This document shows positions 11,172 to 23,194 of a DNA stretch of 64,000 bases, piece by piece. A program made the translations under genes and the position numbers. Below the pieces are notes generated by a model. It did not search any database and was not told the DNA's origin. It was given only the letters and a program-made list of their open reading frames with translations. The stretch comes from Neolentinus lepideus HHB14362 ss-1 (taxonomy: Eukaryota; Basidiomycota; Agaricomycetes; Gloeophyllales; Gloeophyllaceae), in the NCBI GenBank assembly GCA_001632425.1, contig KV425588.1:41723-105722 (forward strand), written 5' to 3'. Every line of letters begins with the position of its first letter. Within the stretch, counting starts at the first letter, position 1.

Positions 11172-14100
11172 TCACATCATGATGCCTCCCATCCCAGGCC
11201 ATGCCTCTGTAGGCTCCGCCTTTGGAAACGCCGCAGCCTTCTGCCGCTCCTTCTCTTCCTGTGCCTCCTGGTGGAGTTTCTGACACTCTGCACCGCCCTC
11301 AGAACGAACTAGGGAAATAAATGAGTATATGACATGGAACAAAGTAGATATGATACTGACGATGCCGGTTGAGCGCATCCATCCTCGCAAACTCTTTCTG
11401 ACATCCATGACACTTGAAGTCACGAACACCGAGATGAAGGGCCTCGTGTCTCTTGCAATCATGCTGCCGCGCAAAACTCTTCTCGCACCCAGGCCACTTG
11501 CACTGGAACGGCCGATCGTCAGTGTGCGACCGCAAATGACCTAAACACAGCAATCAGAACCGTCATCCCCGAAGGCAACACAACAAAGCACACACCCTTG
11601 AGATTAAAACCCCTCGTAAACGTGCTCCCACAACCAGGAATAGGGCACACGAAATTCGCCTCCCCCTTCCTCCGCTTCTCACTCGCATCCTTCGTCGCAT
11701 GCGTCGTCACATTCTGCTTCGCAACCGCCATCGACGGGCTCCCCGCCTTGCCCGGCCCCACCAGCCCCAACCCATCCCCACTCCCATTCATCTCCCTCGC
11801 CAGCCCCCGCGCCAGCCCGCTCACATTGCCCACCCCCCCGCCAGCCATATCGTCGTACCCTTCGTACCCATCGTACGAGTCGTACCCGTTCCCGAGCGCA
11901 CCGACGCTCAGCCGCGGGCTCGCCGACGGGCTCGGGTACGGGCTCCGCCCGCTCCGACTCCCCGAGCTCGCGCGCCGCGTATGCCCACTCACGCGGCCCC
12001 CGCCCCGCCCCCGCCCGCCAATACTCGGCAGCGGCAGCTGCAGCCCGCCCCCCGGCGACGGCAGTGTAAGGCTATCCCCCCGCGTATGGTTCGGGTGCAA
12101 AAACTGCCCGGGCTTCTGCTGCTGGAGCGAGATAAACTCTTGATGCGAGCTCGGCGGGTACATCCCCATGTTCATGCCGCCCATCGCCATGCCCATGCCG
12201 CCCATGTCCATGCCCATGTTCATCCCCCCGCCGAGCATGTCGTCCATGCCCATCCCGCCCCGCCGCGCGGTGCCATAGTCCTCGCTCCTCACCATCCGAT
12301 GGCCCATCCTGCCCCCGCCGTCGCTCTTCGCCCTCCTCAACCCCGCCGCCCCGATCCCCATATCCGGGCTCAAAAACCCCGCCGCCCCGCCCCCCATCAT
12401 CCCCCCCACGCTGCTCGACGTCGGCGGGCCATACGAGTACGCGTGCTGCTGCATGCCCTGTTGTTGCGAAGGGTGGAGGATGTTGCCAAACGATGCGTGC
12501 CCCGGCTCGGGCGAGTGCTGTGGGGAAACGTCGGACATGCTAATACCCGCACCGCCCCCCTGCCCCTCGCTTAAATCCAGCTCGATATCCAGATCAACCG
12601 CCGACCCGTCGCCCCCCTGCTGCGGCATGTGCTGACCAATCCCTGATGACTGGCCCCCTTGATATTGTTGCTGTTGTTGCTGTTGCTGTTGCTGTTGCAG
12701 ATACCCTGCGCCAGCAGGCCACATCGACGGCCTCAGGCTCGTGTCGCTCTTGCTCCGCATCCTGTTCGGGCTCTGGGGTAAAAGGTAGGTGCTCGAGGAA
12801 GATGCGCCGCCGGGGCCTAAATTGGTCGTGTTAATAGCTGATGCCGAGGGCGGTGGCTGCGCGTCGGAGGTGCTGCCTGCCAATTTCGCTGAGGCTGTCC
12901 CGGGGGAGGGCTGTGTGCTGGGGAAGACAAACGCACTGCCCCCGCTCGAGGCTGTGCCGAACGGAACGTTGAGTTGCTCGGAGGACGCGTCCTGCGGCGG
13001 TGTCGTCTGGGGTCTCCAGGTGCCGTTGGGGTTTGCGCCTGCAAGTAGGTAGCGGCCCGCGGGTATTTGTACGTACGCACGACAGGCAGATGGCCACGAC
13101 AGCGATTCGTTGCGGCGTTTCATGTTTAGATTGAAGACGGGATTGTATTCGGATTCGGAGGTGGTTGATATCACCGGATCCAGATCAGAGATCAGCGTAG
13201 TGAATCAGATCCAGAGATGGACATGTCGAAGTTCGTCCGAAAGGACAGCGATGTGAGAAAAACTGGATTAGCGCATGACCCGACGCACAGAGAAAGAATA
13301 GAAGGCAGGCAAAGAAGTCAACGAGACATCGGCGCAGAGAAAGCGCTCCCGCCGCACCGCTTTAGGACTAACGCAGCAAGCCGTATGTAACACGGCACAT
13401 GATGCGGCTACTTTCCGCCCCGCACACTGGCATGAATGCAGATCCGCATCACCTCTGAGAATCAGTGCCAATCTCTTCCTACAACGCGCAAAGTGACCTC
13501 AACATGTATAGACATATCGGGTTAACCCCCCAACGCCTTCCATGCCACAAGACAGGCGTGCGGCAAGTGCGGATATAGCCCGCCACAACAAAAGAAGGCG
13601 AATTAAAATCTGACACTCACCCTTGCTCAAACTCTCCAGCGTCTCCTGGAACCCGTTCACGACCGTGCCGACGCCACCCCCACTGACCGGCGTCGCCGGC
13701 ACAATGTGCAGCTGCGGCCCCCCACCCATCCCCCCGCCCTCGCCATCGGGCGCGTTGATCGTCGGCATGCCCAGCCCAGATGGCAAATTGGGCGATTGGT
13801 CGGGGATGAGCAGCTGTGGCGGGCTCTGCGGCTTGTTGGGCGGGGGCGAGGGCCGCTGGTCGTATATCGACGCGCCCTGCTGGAACGAAGCGTCGAACTG
13901 CTGCTGGTGACGGTGGTGCCCCTGCGACGACACCGACGAGGCGCGGCTGCGCCCCTCGCCGTACGACGACGCGGGCGAGGAGTGCTCGTACGAGTGCGGG
14001 GAGCCCTGGTCCATGGGCGGCGTCACCGCGGCGCCGCCGCTGTCGAGCGAGTTGCCGAATTCCGCGCCAAAGGAGAGCAGGAGCCCGCCATTGGGCCCGT

Positions 14101-14467
14101 CGTAGTCGTTCGGGTCGTAGTCGTAGTCGGGGCCCTCGACGGTGATGCCGACGCCCGAGTCCATGCCCTCGAAGAGCGCGCCCCCGGCCGCGCCCGCGGT
14201 GTTCATGAAGTGGCCGACGTTGATGTCGATGTTGAGGTCGTTGGGGTCGTAGGAGAGGTCCGAGTGCGCGTCGCTGTAGGGGGAGTTCTGGTAGGAGCCG
14301 TTGTAGGAGGGCGTATGGGGGAAATGATGGGCGCTCGGGCTGTTTGGGGTTGCGTCGATGCCGGAAAAGTCGTAAGGGTCGTATGGGGCGAAAACGGACT
14401 GGGCGGGGGAGGGAGAGTGCATGTCGGATGTGTATTGGTCCTGGTGTACGAGCACACCGGCGTCCAT
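11172..14467 (-). CDS. crz1: Crz1-like C2H2 transcription factor
   Basis: Crz1 is the calcium/calcineurin-activated regulator that enters the nucleus when dephosphorylated and drives ion-stress and cell-wall genes. Exons: 14467-13621, 13038-11596, 11540-11361, 11308-11172; phases agree, 868 aa. The C-terminus carries [18 protein letters not shown] joined by splicing to HLRSH (C-x4-C-x12-H-x3-H), then [23 protein letters not shown], then a CHGC...NRH third finger followed by [11 protein letters not shown], the arrangement typical of fungal Crz1. Before the fingers are long Ser/Gly/Pro/Met-rich disordered regions, a run of about 12 glutamines, MGM/GGM repeats and the motif [12 protein letters not shown]. 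Serine-rich stretches fit regulation by phosphorylation; I saw no textbook PxIxIT calcineurin dock. The first intron (582 nt) is unusually long, and an extra exon inside it (around 13080-13170) cannot be excluded. Confidence 0.85.
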
Positions 14468-15597
14468 TGGAATCGGATGTGGCTGAGGCCTCGCACGTAG
14501 AGCAGAAAGCGCTTTGTGAGGCCAGTAAAGAGAGGCTGTGATTGCGCGAGGCAGTGTCTGCGGGAGGAGGATGAGGGAAAGACGGACTTATGAGAGGATT
14601 GCAAGTCTTCGTCGCACTCGGACGCGGCGGTCGCTTTGAGACTCCGATGAAGATGACAAAATCACAATTATCTAAATACACATTTTATTATACACAGAAT
14701 GTCGGGGGTCCCGCACGGAGAATGCCTTGAGGGAAGGCTGCCCATGGGAGGAACGAAGCCCAACCTTATTGTTACACCAGTAAGAAACAGACAGAGGATC
14801 GCCCCGTCAAACCACAATCGTCGTCAATCTTCCGCAGGCCCTGCTACACGCGTTCCGTCCACAGCCCAATTCCGCAGCGTACAGCCTGCCATTCCGTCGA
14901 CGGATCACCTCCAGGCCACCACCAAAATAGCTCACCTTCGGCCGCTGTTCCCCGGAGACGTGATAGATGACAACAGAGGTGACAAACATGATGGTTTGAC
15001 ATTGAATGACTCACGGTGTGGTAGACGTTGCAATACAGGAGATGGCCCTATAAGAAATCATCGCGACTAGAACGAGGGACAACCATCTCGCTCACCAACT
15101 ATCGTCCGAGCTCTACCCAGAACTGGAACGCTAGCTGACCCCAAACCGACTCACCACCAGACCGCGCGCGACTCCCAACAGATGCGCTCTATATCAACAG
15201 ATATAGTGTTGATACCGGGGGCCACCACCACCCAAGATCAGAGCGCACTCGTCCGTGATCCAGGAAGTCTGTGATCTTGACGGACCCTTCGACTGAGGAT
15301 CAGCGTATGAAACTCCTGTCGAATCGCAGTACACCATCATAGGCATACGTGTTGGTGAGCAGCTCACCTTGTTCGCGAGACAGCACTCGGAATTCATCAA
15401 ACGCAGTTGTCCTCTACCATCGCACCGGGAGTGACCTTGAAGGCGTATAAGGTAGCCGCAGTGCAGCTACGATCATCAAATATCATGCCACATATCACTC
15501 AAGGGAGCCCCAAGCCAGCGCACCTTGTTCGCAAGAGTCGATGATCCCGCTCCAAGTCCCAGTCGAACGCCACGGTAACCCTGCAAAATATACATTA
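14468..15597. other. Non-coding stretch left of the TIR elements
   Basis: No frame with codon structure or domain was found on either strand. It should contain the 5' leader and promoter of the Crz1-like gene near 14.5-14.8 kb. The remainder resembles the neighbouring non-coding element DNA in texture, but no clear third copy was found. Confidence 0.4.
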
Positions 15598-17217
15598 TAC
15601 GATACTCGCGGTGCGTTCTTCGCTGCGATAGATGAGTCGAGTTGCGGATATCTTCAGTGGGCGTCGGTAACTCGCCATGGAATAATGCAAGGACAGTACT
15701 GACCTCATGTTGCAGCTCGAGATTACTAGTTAGTGCCGCAAGTCGTACAGCAGTGATGTCATCCCACTACAGGACGAGCACAGCTGGGGAAGGAGCGATC
15801 GAGAACTTGCGATCAATGCGGCTGTACAACACGAGCACGAGATACATACGGTTCGGCGAGCTCGGCTACAACTCTAGTCAGCGGAGGCAGTGGCAAGCCG
15901 AAACATTCACTCGACTCCCGCGCGAATAGTAAAGATCTCGAAAACTGAAGGCACCCTCTGCACCCAACTCGCATCACCGGAAAGAGGCCACTCGGCAGTT
16001 CTTCCGATGAGAAGAGTCAGGTGCATAGTGCCTACACCTCCAGATGCATACGAGTGCCCTACACTTCCGGACGCACCATGCCCATCGCGTATCGCAGGAC
16101 ATCGACATCCGACGCCAGTGGCGAACTGGAGTAAAGGAGATGTTGAACGGAGCACGGACGCAAACAACCAGCGCATGCCGACCCCGGGCACCCTTCCCGC
16201 CGGCACCAATATTTTCCGCGGCGCGCGCACGTCGGGCGCTGACTGGCCCCGGGCGCTTGATGACTCGTCGTGCCTTTCGACAAGGGGACCACGTTGGGCT
16301 TGACGTTCATATGATGGCGGCAGGGATCGCGCCGTAAGTATGCCTTTCCTTGTTCTGTGAATCGAAGTTTCGCATTGCCTCTGCGGAATGGAGGCGACCT
16401 CAGAAGTGAGTACTGTTCAAAACGTCCAACGTTCAACACCCGAGGCACGTTCGAAAGGCCTCTCGTTTCAGACCGGTCTCCTGAATCCCGTCATGACCAT
16501 GCAGTCATCAGTCCCAAAAAGTCAGCCCTATCATTGCGTTTTGATCACGGGCGCCAAAGTGCACCAGTATAGCAACTCGTCTACTACGGTTTGCTCACCC
16601 ATCACCGCGACGTTGATCTCCATCGTTCAGCTCCTCTACGTTTCACGTGGTTGCCAGGTCCAGTTAACGCCTGCATGCGAACGGAAGTATTCATTGCGAC
16701 GAGAGGGCGGACTCGCTGATGACCAGCACACCACAGCGGATGACCGTCGCCGACGAGCCCTATATCGTCCGCACACTCCTCCCCTGACGCGAAGAACCCT
16801 AACCCGACTGGTTTCCCGCTCTCCCCATCACGATCGTTCGCAGGGGCGCGTCGAATGCCTCCACGGCCACGGTCCCTGGGCCTGATCCACAAGGCACAGG
16901 CCCGCGGAAGCTTAAGCTTAAGTTTAATAACGCACTCGATTAAACAAATCATAGGCCATCCCGGCTCTCTCATCCTGCCACTCTGTTTGAATTTCATCTC
17001 TGCCTAGTGATCACTCCGGAGTTCAAAAATGAAGTGATTGCGGTGAGCACTCGCCGTCTCTGAGAGCGCATCGGTGATATATTGCTTTACCAGTATATCT
17101 CATCTATCATTGCAAGGCAGGAGGACGTATGGATTCGTCGTCCAGCTGTTATCGCGGGACAAAACAATAATGTATAATGTGGCTTTCAGACTAGTGTTCA
17201 CGCCCACGAGTATCGTA
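15598..17217. mobile_element. Candidate non-autonomous TIR element, copy 1
   Basis: The left end TACGATACTCGCGGT (15598-15612) is repeated inverted at the right end as CCCACGAGTATCGTA (17203-17217), 13 of 15 positions matching. Reading the outer TA as target duplication gives TA-CGATACTCG ... CGAGTATCG-TA, the arrangement expected of Tc1/mariner-type insertions, though a TA this short proves little. The 1.6-kb interior has no open frame of note. Blocks recur in the adjacent copy 2, for example GGCTGTACAACACGAGCACG near 15820 and near 17473. Confidence 0.5.
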
Positions 17218-17229
17218 CACCCCATTCGC

Positions 17230-18447
17230 CAGGCATCCACTCGTGGTGCTTCAAGCAACAGCTGCGTCGACCAAGGCGCGGGGCGTTCGAGCAAGCAAAT
17301 ACTCGATTGCGATGCAGAAAGATGGACCAGCCACTACCCCGCGTATCTCAATCACAACCGCCCACGAGTTCACATGCCTGCAGACATTGCGACCACAGAC
17401 GCTTGCTAGTGATGTCATTTCACTACCACCCTCGCGGCACAGGCGATCGAGAAGTCGAGGCGTGCGATCAGTGCGGCTGTACAACACGAGCACGAGATAC
17501 GATTCGGCGAGTTCGGGTACCACTCTAGTCAGCGGAGGCAGTAGTACTTGGCTGGCCACAACGATAACGTCCGGCGCGAAAAGGTCGGGTAAGTTGCACC
17601 CAACTCGCATCATCGTGAAGAGTTCTTCCGATGAGAAGAGCCAGCCGCACTTCCAGCATCCGCCTCCGATGGTGAACTAGTCCACTGGAGTAAAGGAGCA
17701 CGTCCTTGTTCAGTTTTGCCTTGACTCTGCGGAATGTAAAAGTCCGTACTGTTCACCGAGGCACGTTCGAATTCTCGTTTCAGACCAGTCTCCTGAATCC
17801 CGTCGACCATCCAGTTAGCCAGCTCTCCCTCGTCCCAAAAAGTCAGCCTTATCATCGCGTTTTGATTCACGCGCGCCAAAAGTCAACTCACCCATCACCG
17901 CACGCTGATCTGAATCATCTCCATCTCCTTACGTTTCACTTTCAGCTCACGCGGTTGCCAGGTCCGTATGTGAAAGGAAGTATTCATTGCAACGAGAGAG
18001 GGGACCAGCACACGACAGCGGATGACCGTCGCCGGCAAGCCCTATATCGTCCGCACACTCCTCCCCTGACGCGGAGAACCCTAACCCGACTGCTTTCCCG
18101 TTTGCGTTGTTGTTCCTCGCCCCCTGATCCACGAACGGAAGCTTAATCGCACTCTCATCCTGCCCCTCCCGAATGCACCTTGTTTGAATTTCATCGCTGC
18201 CTACTAGTGCATCATATCATTCTGGAATTCGAAGCATATCGACACTGACCGCGGTGAGCACTCGCCGCATCGATGATATATTCCAGATGCACCTCATCTA
18301 TACATGCCATGCAAGGCAGTGAGGACGTATGGATTGGAAGAGTCCGGTCGTCCAGCGGTTATCGCAGTGACATAACAATGATGTATAATGTTGCTTTCGG
18401 ACTTGGATGTTCGCGAGTGTTCATGTCGCCCGCGCGTGTCGTAGGGC
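17230..18447. mobile_element. Candidate TIR element, copy 2 (shorter)
   Basis: Shares a string of blocks with copy 1 in the same order and orientation: the stretch around 17440-17540, CCTATATCGTCCGCACACTC near 18040 (copy 1 near 16765), and ATGTATAATGT...GCTTTC near 18380 (copy 1 near 17170). Offsets fall from about 1,690 to 1,200 bp, so copy 2 has lost internal DNA. Its right end CGCGCGTGTCGTA resembles the inverted repeat of copy 1; its left end (ACTCGTGGTGC near 17240) is degraded. No coding capacity was seen. Confidence 0.5.
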
Positions 18448-18761
18448 GAACACTTGACATGTATCATATGCTACACGCAGTACATTACCATCTGCCGTTT
18501 GTCGTTTTATTCGTGATCTTGCCATCTTACCTCGTCACAGGAAGCACCTTCAACGCTGTCTTCGATTTCCTCCAATCTCCAATCGAGTCAATTGTTGTAC
18601 GCCTGCCATTAATACGTGCTAGCAACACCATGGGCCCAGGGTTATCTTACATCACTAGTCGTGTATAGGCCCAATCGCTCTACGTTACACGACTTCCAGA
18701 GCCCATACGATACGCGATCGTCAGCTTGTGATGCCTTCCTCTATATATATGACCAACGAAA

Positions 18762-19694
18762 CTACATGCCAAAAAACCAGATAAAGTTTGCATCGTGAAG
18801 AGGCGGGAGCAATTCAAACGCCACCCCGCGTTTCTCCGCCGCCTCCTTCGTGAGCTCTGCGAGCTGGGCTTGGATATCTTCCGATTCCCTTCGATCCACG
18901 GCATCCACGCTGGACGGACGCATGACGATCGTAAACTCTTTGACGCACGGAGGGAGCGGCAGGAGGTCATTCTCCCCGATCCGGGTGAGATAATCATCAG
19001 GCGCTAGTCCTAACTCGAAGCGGAGAAGATCCCAGAAGGGCGGCGTGAACGTCACGTCCACTTGCGAAACTTCAACACAGGTCAGATACGTCTGCGATGA
19101 TGCGGCAATAATGGACTGGGCGGTCTTGTGCACAGGACCTAGCCTGTCGAAAGCGGTAAAGCTGATACGCAGAGATCGTAAGAGAGGAAAGAGACAGCAA
19201 CGATCGGGCGAGATTATGAGGTGATCCACAGCCGACACTCCGAACATGGTGCAGTCCGTCAGCTGGGGGAACTGGGTGTTCGACGCGATCCAGTTCTTGA
19301 ACTGATCAACGAATCCAAACGTAGTAGATCGGCAGTGCAACCGGAGTGTCCTGAGCGTCGGCGCGGCGAGAGCGACGAGCTCGTTAGCGAACTCGCCGAC
19401 ATGGAGGACGCCCTGATACAGCTCTTCCACAGTGCTAGATAGATGGCGAATACCCCCTCCCTGGGCGATCGGGGAGGCGGCCTTGTAAGTCGAGAGAAAC
19501 TGCTGATACTGACTCGGAAGCGCTCTCGAGCCTGAAACAGCCGTGGAGGTGAGCTCGACACGATAGAACCGGAAAGGTTCTATCAACGCGCGCATCGACT
19601 TGGATACGAGGCGCAAGCAACACGCAGTGCGTCCGCCATCGAGAAGGGCCTCGGAGAAAATGGCTTCAAGTAATTCGTTCGGCAAGGAGTCCAT
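18762..19694 (-). CDS. F-box protein
   Basis: Intronless frame of 310 codons from an ATG at 19694. The N-terminus MDSLPNELLEAIFSEAL...ACCLRLVSKSMRALIEPFRF is the F-box pattern seen in Agaricomycete F-box families; F-box proteins bind Skp1 and bring substrates to an SCF ubiquitin ligase. The remainder is leucine-rich with irregular repeats (for example LAAPTLRTLRLHC, PLLRSLRISF) suited to substrate binding. The frame stays open 42 codons upstream of the chosen ATG, but the F-box start makes 19694 the natural choice. A frameshifted relative lies just to the right at 19.95-20.27 kb. The substrate is unknown. Confidence 0.8.
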   Translation of the reverse strand: MDSLPNELLEAIFSEALLDGGRTACCLRLVSKSMRALIEPFRFYRVELTSTAVSGSRALPSQYQQFLSTYKAASPIAQGGGIRHLSSTVEELYQGVLHVGEFANELVALAAPTLRTLRLHCRSTTFGFVDQFKNWIASNTQFPQLTDCTMFGVSAVDHLIISPDRCCLFPLLRSLRISFTAFDRLGPVHKTAQSIIAASSQTYLTCVEVSQVDVTFTPPFWDLLRFELGLAPDDYLTRIGENDLLPLPPCVKEFTIVMRPSSVDAVDRRESEDIQAQLAELTKEAAEKRGVAFELLPPLHDANFIWFFGM

Positions 19695-19948
19695 ATCGTA
19701 TAACGTTTCAAGAATGAGTACTTGAGTGGGCAAGTCGTCCACTGTAGCGTGTCGAGAGATTATCGAGTCGATCGCGAACGGTGTTGCATATATCAAATTG
19801 CCACAAGCAAAGCCACACAATTAGTCACAGTGTAGCATATAACAATACTTCCGAAACGTATGTATGAGGACATTGCACCTAATTCAGTACTTTGCTGTAG
19901 TGAACATCAGGCATTACAGAACTGCATGGACGACTCGGACTGGATTCA

Positions 19949-20266
19949 TTATGCTCGTTCACAGGTGACAGATCTTGTCACCTGTCGCATAACGATGGCT
20001 ATGACACCGCCTCTCCGAGCCACCACGGAGGCGGCAAAAGGAAAGGAAGCGATGAACCTTCCCCGGGTTCTAGCCCTCCAGTCGGGTTCGTAGGTAGACC
20101 TGACATCGATGCAATGAAATCGGAACGGCTCCATGAGTACTTGCACATGTTCATTTAGACACTAGCCGCAAGCTGCACGCGGTGCATCCGCCATCGACAA
20201 GACGATCTCAAACAGCTCGGGAGGAAGAGTATCCACAGGCGGCTGAGACTGCAGATCACTAGCCAT
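19949..20266 (-). pseudogene. F-box gene fragment, frameshifted
   Basis: Starts well at an ATG at 20266: MASDLQSQPPVDTLPPELFE... is an F-box beginning. The segment then needs at least two frame changes to continue: LRLVSK is read in a second frame, which hits TGA, and VLMEPFRFHCIDV in a third, compared with LRLVSKSMRALIEPFRFYRV in the intact neighbour at 18762-19694. The similarity ends after about 100 codons. It is a truncated, dead copy of the neighbouring family member. Confidence 0.7.
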
Positions 20267-20857
20267 AACTGTGTGAGTTCGAATTATGAATGCAAGCAAA
20301 GCCAAAGACTAGCCACGATAAGCAGCGATTGACTTCACGTCAACAACCAGCGGTCGAGAGTCTACGAGTGCAAAGAAACGCACGACACACAATCATCGTA
20401 CCGCCAGCAGGGCAAGATAGTTCACTGCCAGACAAGCTGATAATTGTATGTGTATTCACCACTAGTATAACTGCGTATCATGATCACTGTCGACTCACCA
20501 GTTCATTAACCTTGACAAAACACGCCATTTTGTCGTGAATACACTACCGAATCGGGAGACTATTCACAGTTCCCATCGTTGGACAGGCGACACAGCTTTT
20601 GCAGGGATCCCGAGGGAGGGTACAAACACTTCTCCTTTTCAATCGCCTTCATTCCCTCACTCGGGCTCCTGTAGCCTGCGCACGAGCTTGTTTTGCTCAT
20701 GTATGAGGTAGTCCGGCGTGTGGAGCCATGACATGAGGAACTATAAGCGCTATATTAATGAGTACACCTGTTTACTCGTTTCAATCTTCATGCCCGAAGG
20801 ACGAAGAAAATCAAGGACAATGTGAATGAATGACAAATCCCAACCAAGGGATATACA
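20267..20857. other. No supported feature
   Basis: Nothing with coding character was found. The right edge near 20.82-20.86 kb should be the 3' UTR of the secreted-protein gene on the minus strand. Confidence 0.4.
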
Positions 20858-22057
20858 TTATACCGAAACAACAAGGGTCTAAAAGGGCAATGTTAGATAC
20901 GGCAGAGGCAAGCAGTTAAGATATTAAGAACGTACCACTTCGGCTAGATTCAGAGTGGGATGGTTTGCTACGTATGCATTAGCATCTCCGACAGCGATCA
21001 TAGACATAGTTGTTATGGTGCCAGTCGTCATAGTCCTTTGGACGAAGTAAACTGGGACTTGCGACCCATCAGGGTTAACCCAATAGGCTGAAACAACGCC
21101 AGTACTCGGATCTATCGACCACTGTCTCCGAATCCACGTGAGCGGGGAAGAACTGTCGAGAATAGGACAATGCATACGACTGTAGACTCCGAGTATTGAG
21201 TAGGGCCCTTAGTGAGGTCTGCTTGCTGTGTGCTGCCGGCAGGGGCTGAAAGATGACGTGAGTAAATGCCAAATACGCATGCGGAAACATACTCACTGGA
21301 AAGGGTTGTGGTACTCATTATGAGGGTGCTAGATTTAAAGACGATTTTAGCATAGGCTGTGGCGCCAATCACGAATTTTCGCACGTACTTTGTAGACCCT
21401 GGCCCAACAGTATAAGAGTTTGTGTAAGAAGCAAAAACGGTGCGTGTGTTACTTCCCTAGCGTATAGACGAAACCTCAGTAGAAATTTATTCAAGAACAT
21501 GAGTAAAAGTGACACACATAGTTGTTCAGCTCAACGAGGTCTGACGCCGAGGTTGGATCCCTAAACAAGAACGTAGTAGCAGAACTCTGCGTTGTTGCTA
21601 TGCTTCCTTGAGAGCCCATATAACCAGAGCGGGTGCCATCACTCTTGAAAACGCCGATGCTGGCCGTGATCCTGATGGAGAAGATAGTCATTTAATCCCA
21701 GTTTAACGAAAGTACAAACGCGCCAAACACACGTAGGTGAAGAGGAGGGCAGCTGACGGCGAACTCCTATCGTTGAAAGAACTATGAGTGCGCGGATTTT
21801 TACTGATATATGGCACCGTGATACTCGCGAGAAGGGGTGAACAACTGTTTCGGCGGTGAAGGGGTCAGTCCCCGTGCGAGACGCTGAGCATTTGTCTGTG
21901 ACCAGTACGCGTCCGCAGTCCTACGGGTATGAACGGAGTCACCAGAGAGCGAGCGACGGGCAAGGAGAGCTGGACCTCCGTAATTATTGGCGGGAGATGC
22001 GAGAACCGTAGTGGCAGCAATGACAAGGAGCGAAAGCAAATGAAAGAGCGTATGCAT
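20858..22057 (-). CDS. Secreted protein of unknown function, six exons
   Basis: Exons: 22057-21804, 21671-21518, 21456-21297, 21245-21181, 21121-20936, 20878-20858; all phases match, 279 aa. The N-terminus MHTLFHLLSLLVIAATTVLASP is a clear signal peptide. It is followed by a proline-rich pro-like stretch with NAQRLARGLTPSPPKQ, a layout I associate with a large family of small secreted basidiomycete proteins without assigned function. The mature part includes ITASIGVFKSDGTRSGYMG, KFVIGATAYAKIVFKSS and WSIDPSTGVVSAYWVNPDG, which suggest a beta-sandwich fold. Two dibasic-like sites (ARRS, TRRT) could be Kex2 processing points. The last exon is only 21 nt (TLVVSV, stop). The first intron, 132 nt, is long for this window. 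Confidence 0.8.
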
Positions 22058-22584
22058 CTCGAGCGTCGCCTAGTTGTGAATCTACAACTAGACTCTGGGA
22101 AGAGAGAGAATATTGGTGTGATAGCAGACCAGACTTTTGTTGAGTCCCTTGGTTAAATTGTTCGTGTTTCTGTAAGTGCCTGAAGCTTGACAGCCCGGAT
22201 CGCTACTAATGTGGCCTCTCGATGCATAAGGGCCACATCCATATAGGCTGCCTCCATGAATGAACAGTAGCCCGTAGAACGACCGTGGCACCCTATATCC
22301 CGAGGACTTGCATGATACTGCAGCGATTGGTTCGAAAGTCCGATATGATGAGTGCATTGGACAAGCTCGACCGCCACAAGCAAGGCCAAACAAGCTGCCG
22401 GGCACCGATCCAGGATCCAGGAACAGCCCGCAAAGATGCACACTGCCTCCAGCCTGCGTGTAGCGCCCTCGGAAATACACACCTTGACACATCGTCCCTT
22501 CATCTAATGCCAGCGCCCGCGCACGTGTAGGTAGCACTTTGCTCCTTACCACCACCGCTGCCGCCGCCGCCGACAGCACTTACA

Positions 22585-23194
22585 ATGGCGAGCAACTCAA
22601 GCTACGACCGCGATCTGCTTGCGAGCGCGCCGGTGGCGACGCGCCAGGAGAGACAGGGGAGTTATCTTATACCGCGCACGGGCGTTCTTGGAGGTCTAAT
22701 TTGGTCGGGTTATTGCGATTGTATAGGAAGGCTACAATGTCGATTTACTGGAGAAAGGCGACGGTCCGGCGCGCACGCCGTCGGGGCGCGGGAGCCCGGT
22801 GCCTGTGTCGCTGAAAGAGCAGACATTGCCCACACCTCAGCGGAGAACTACGGACGAGACCTCCTCTCCCTCTTTGAAGCGTGCAACACCGTTCTGGCGG
22901 ACAGGCAAGGGGATTGGGCTGATTGTGATCGCCATAATCGTGATTCTGGGTGCGGTTATAGGAGGTGCAGTCGGTGGGACAGTTGGGAAGAACCATCACT
23001 CCAATGCAGCGACTGGCGGAGGGGCAGCGACTGGCGGAGGGTCTGCGAGCATGACGAGTGGGACTAGCCCATCGCAAGGTGTTGGTACAGACAGCGGAGG
23101 CTCCAATACTGCAATAAGTCCAGGGGGTGCTGGCTCGGTCGCTTCACCCAGTCCCTCCGCTTTGGCTTCGACGCTTATCGGGATGGGGAGGTAA
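22585..23194 (+). CDS. Small single-pass membrane protein
   Basis: Exons 22585-22683 and 22727-23194, phase 0 junction, 188 aa. The 43-nt intron uses GTTCTT...TATAG, a weak but acceptable donor. The protein has no signal peptide. A charged N-terminal third (MASNSSYDRDLLASAP, GYNVDLLEKGDGPARTP) leads to one membrane segment, GIGLIVIAIIVILGAVIGGAV (about 95-115). After it comes a Gly/Ser/Thr-rich tail ending LASTLIGMGR. The topology suggests a type II protein with an O-glycosylated outside. Similar N-terminal anchors are common on fungal cell-surface enzymes, so this might be the 5' part of a longer gene cut short by the TAA at 23192; no catalytic domain is visible downstream. Confidence 0.6.

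Noticed and set aside
11699..12574. Plus-strand 291-codon Arg/Pro/Ala-rich frame
   Set aside because: Antisense to the GC-rich disordered part of the Crz1-like gene; composition is explained by the complementary strand.
13617..14681. Minus-strand 354-codon Arg/Pro-rich frame and plus-strand 264-codon frame
   Set aside because: Shifted or antisense frames of Crz1-like exon 1, where high GC removes stops; no domain in either.
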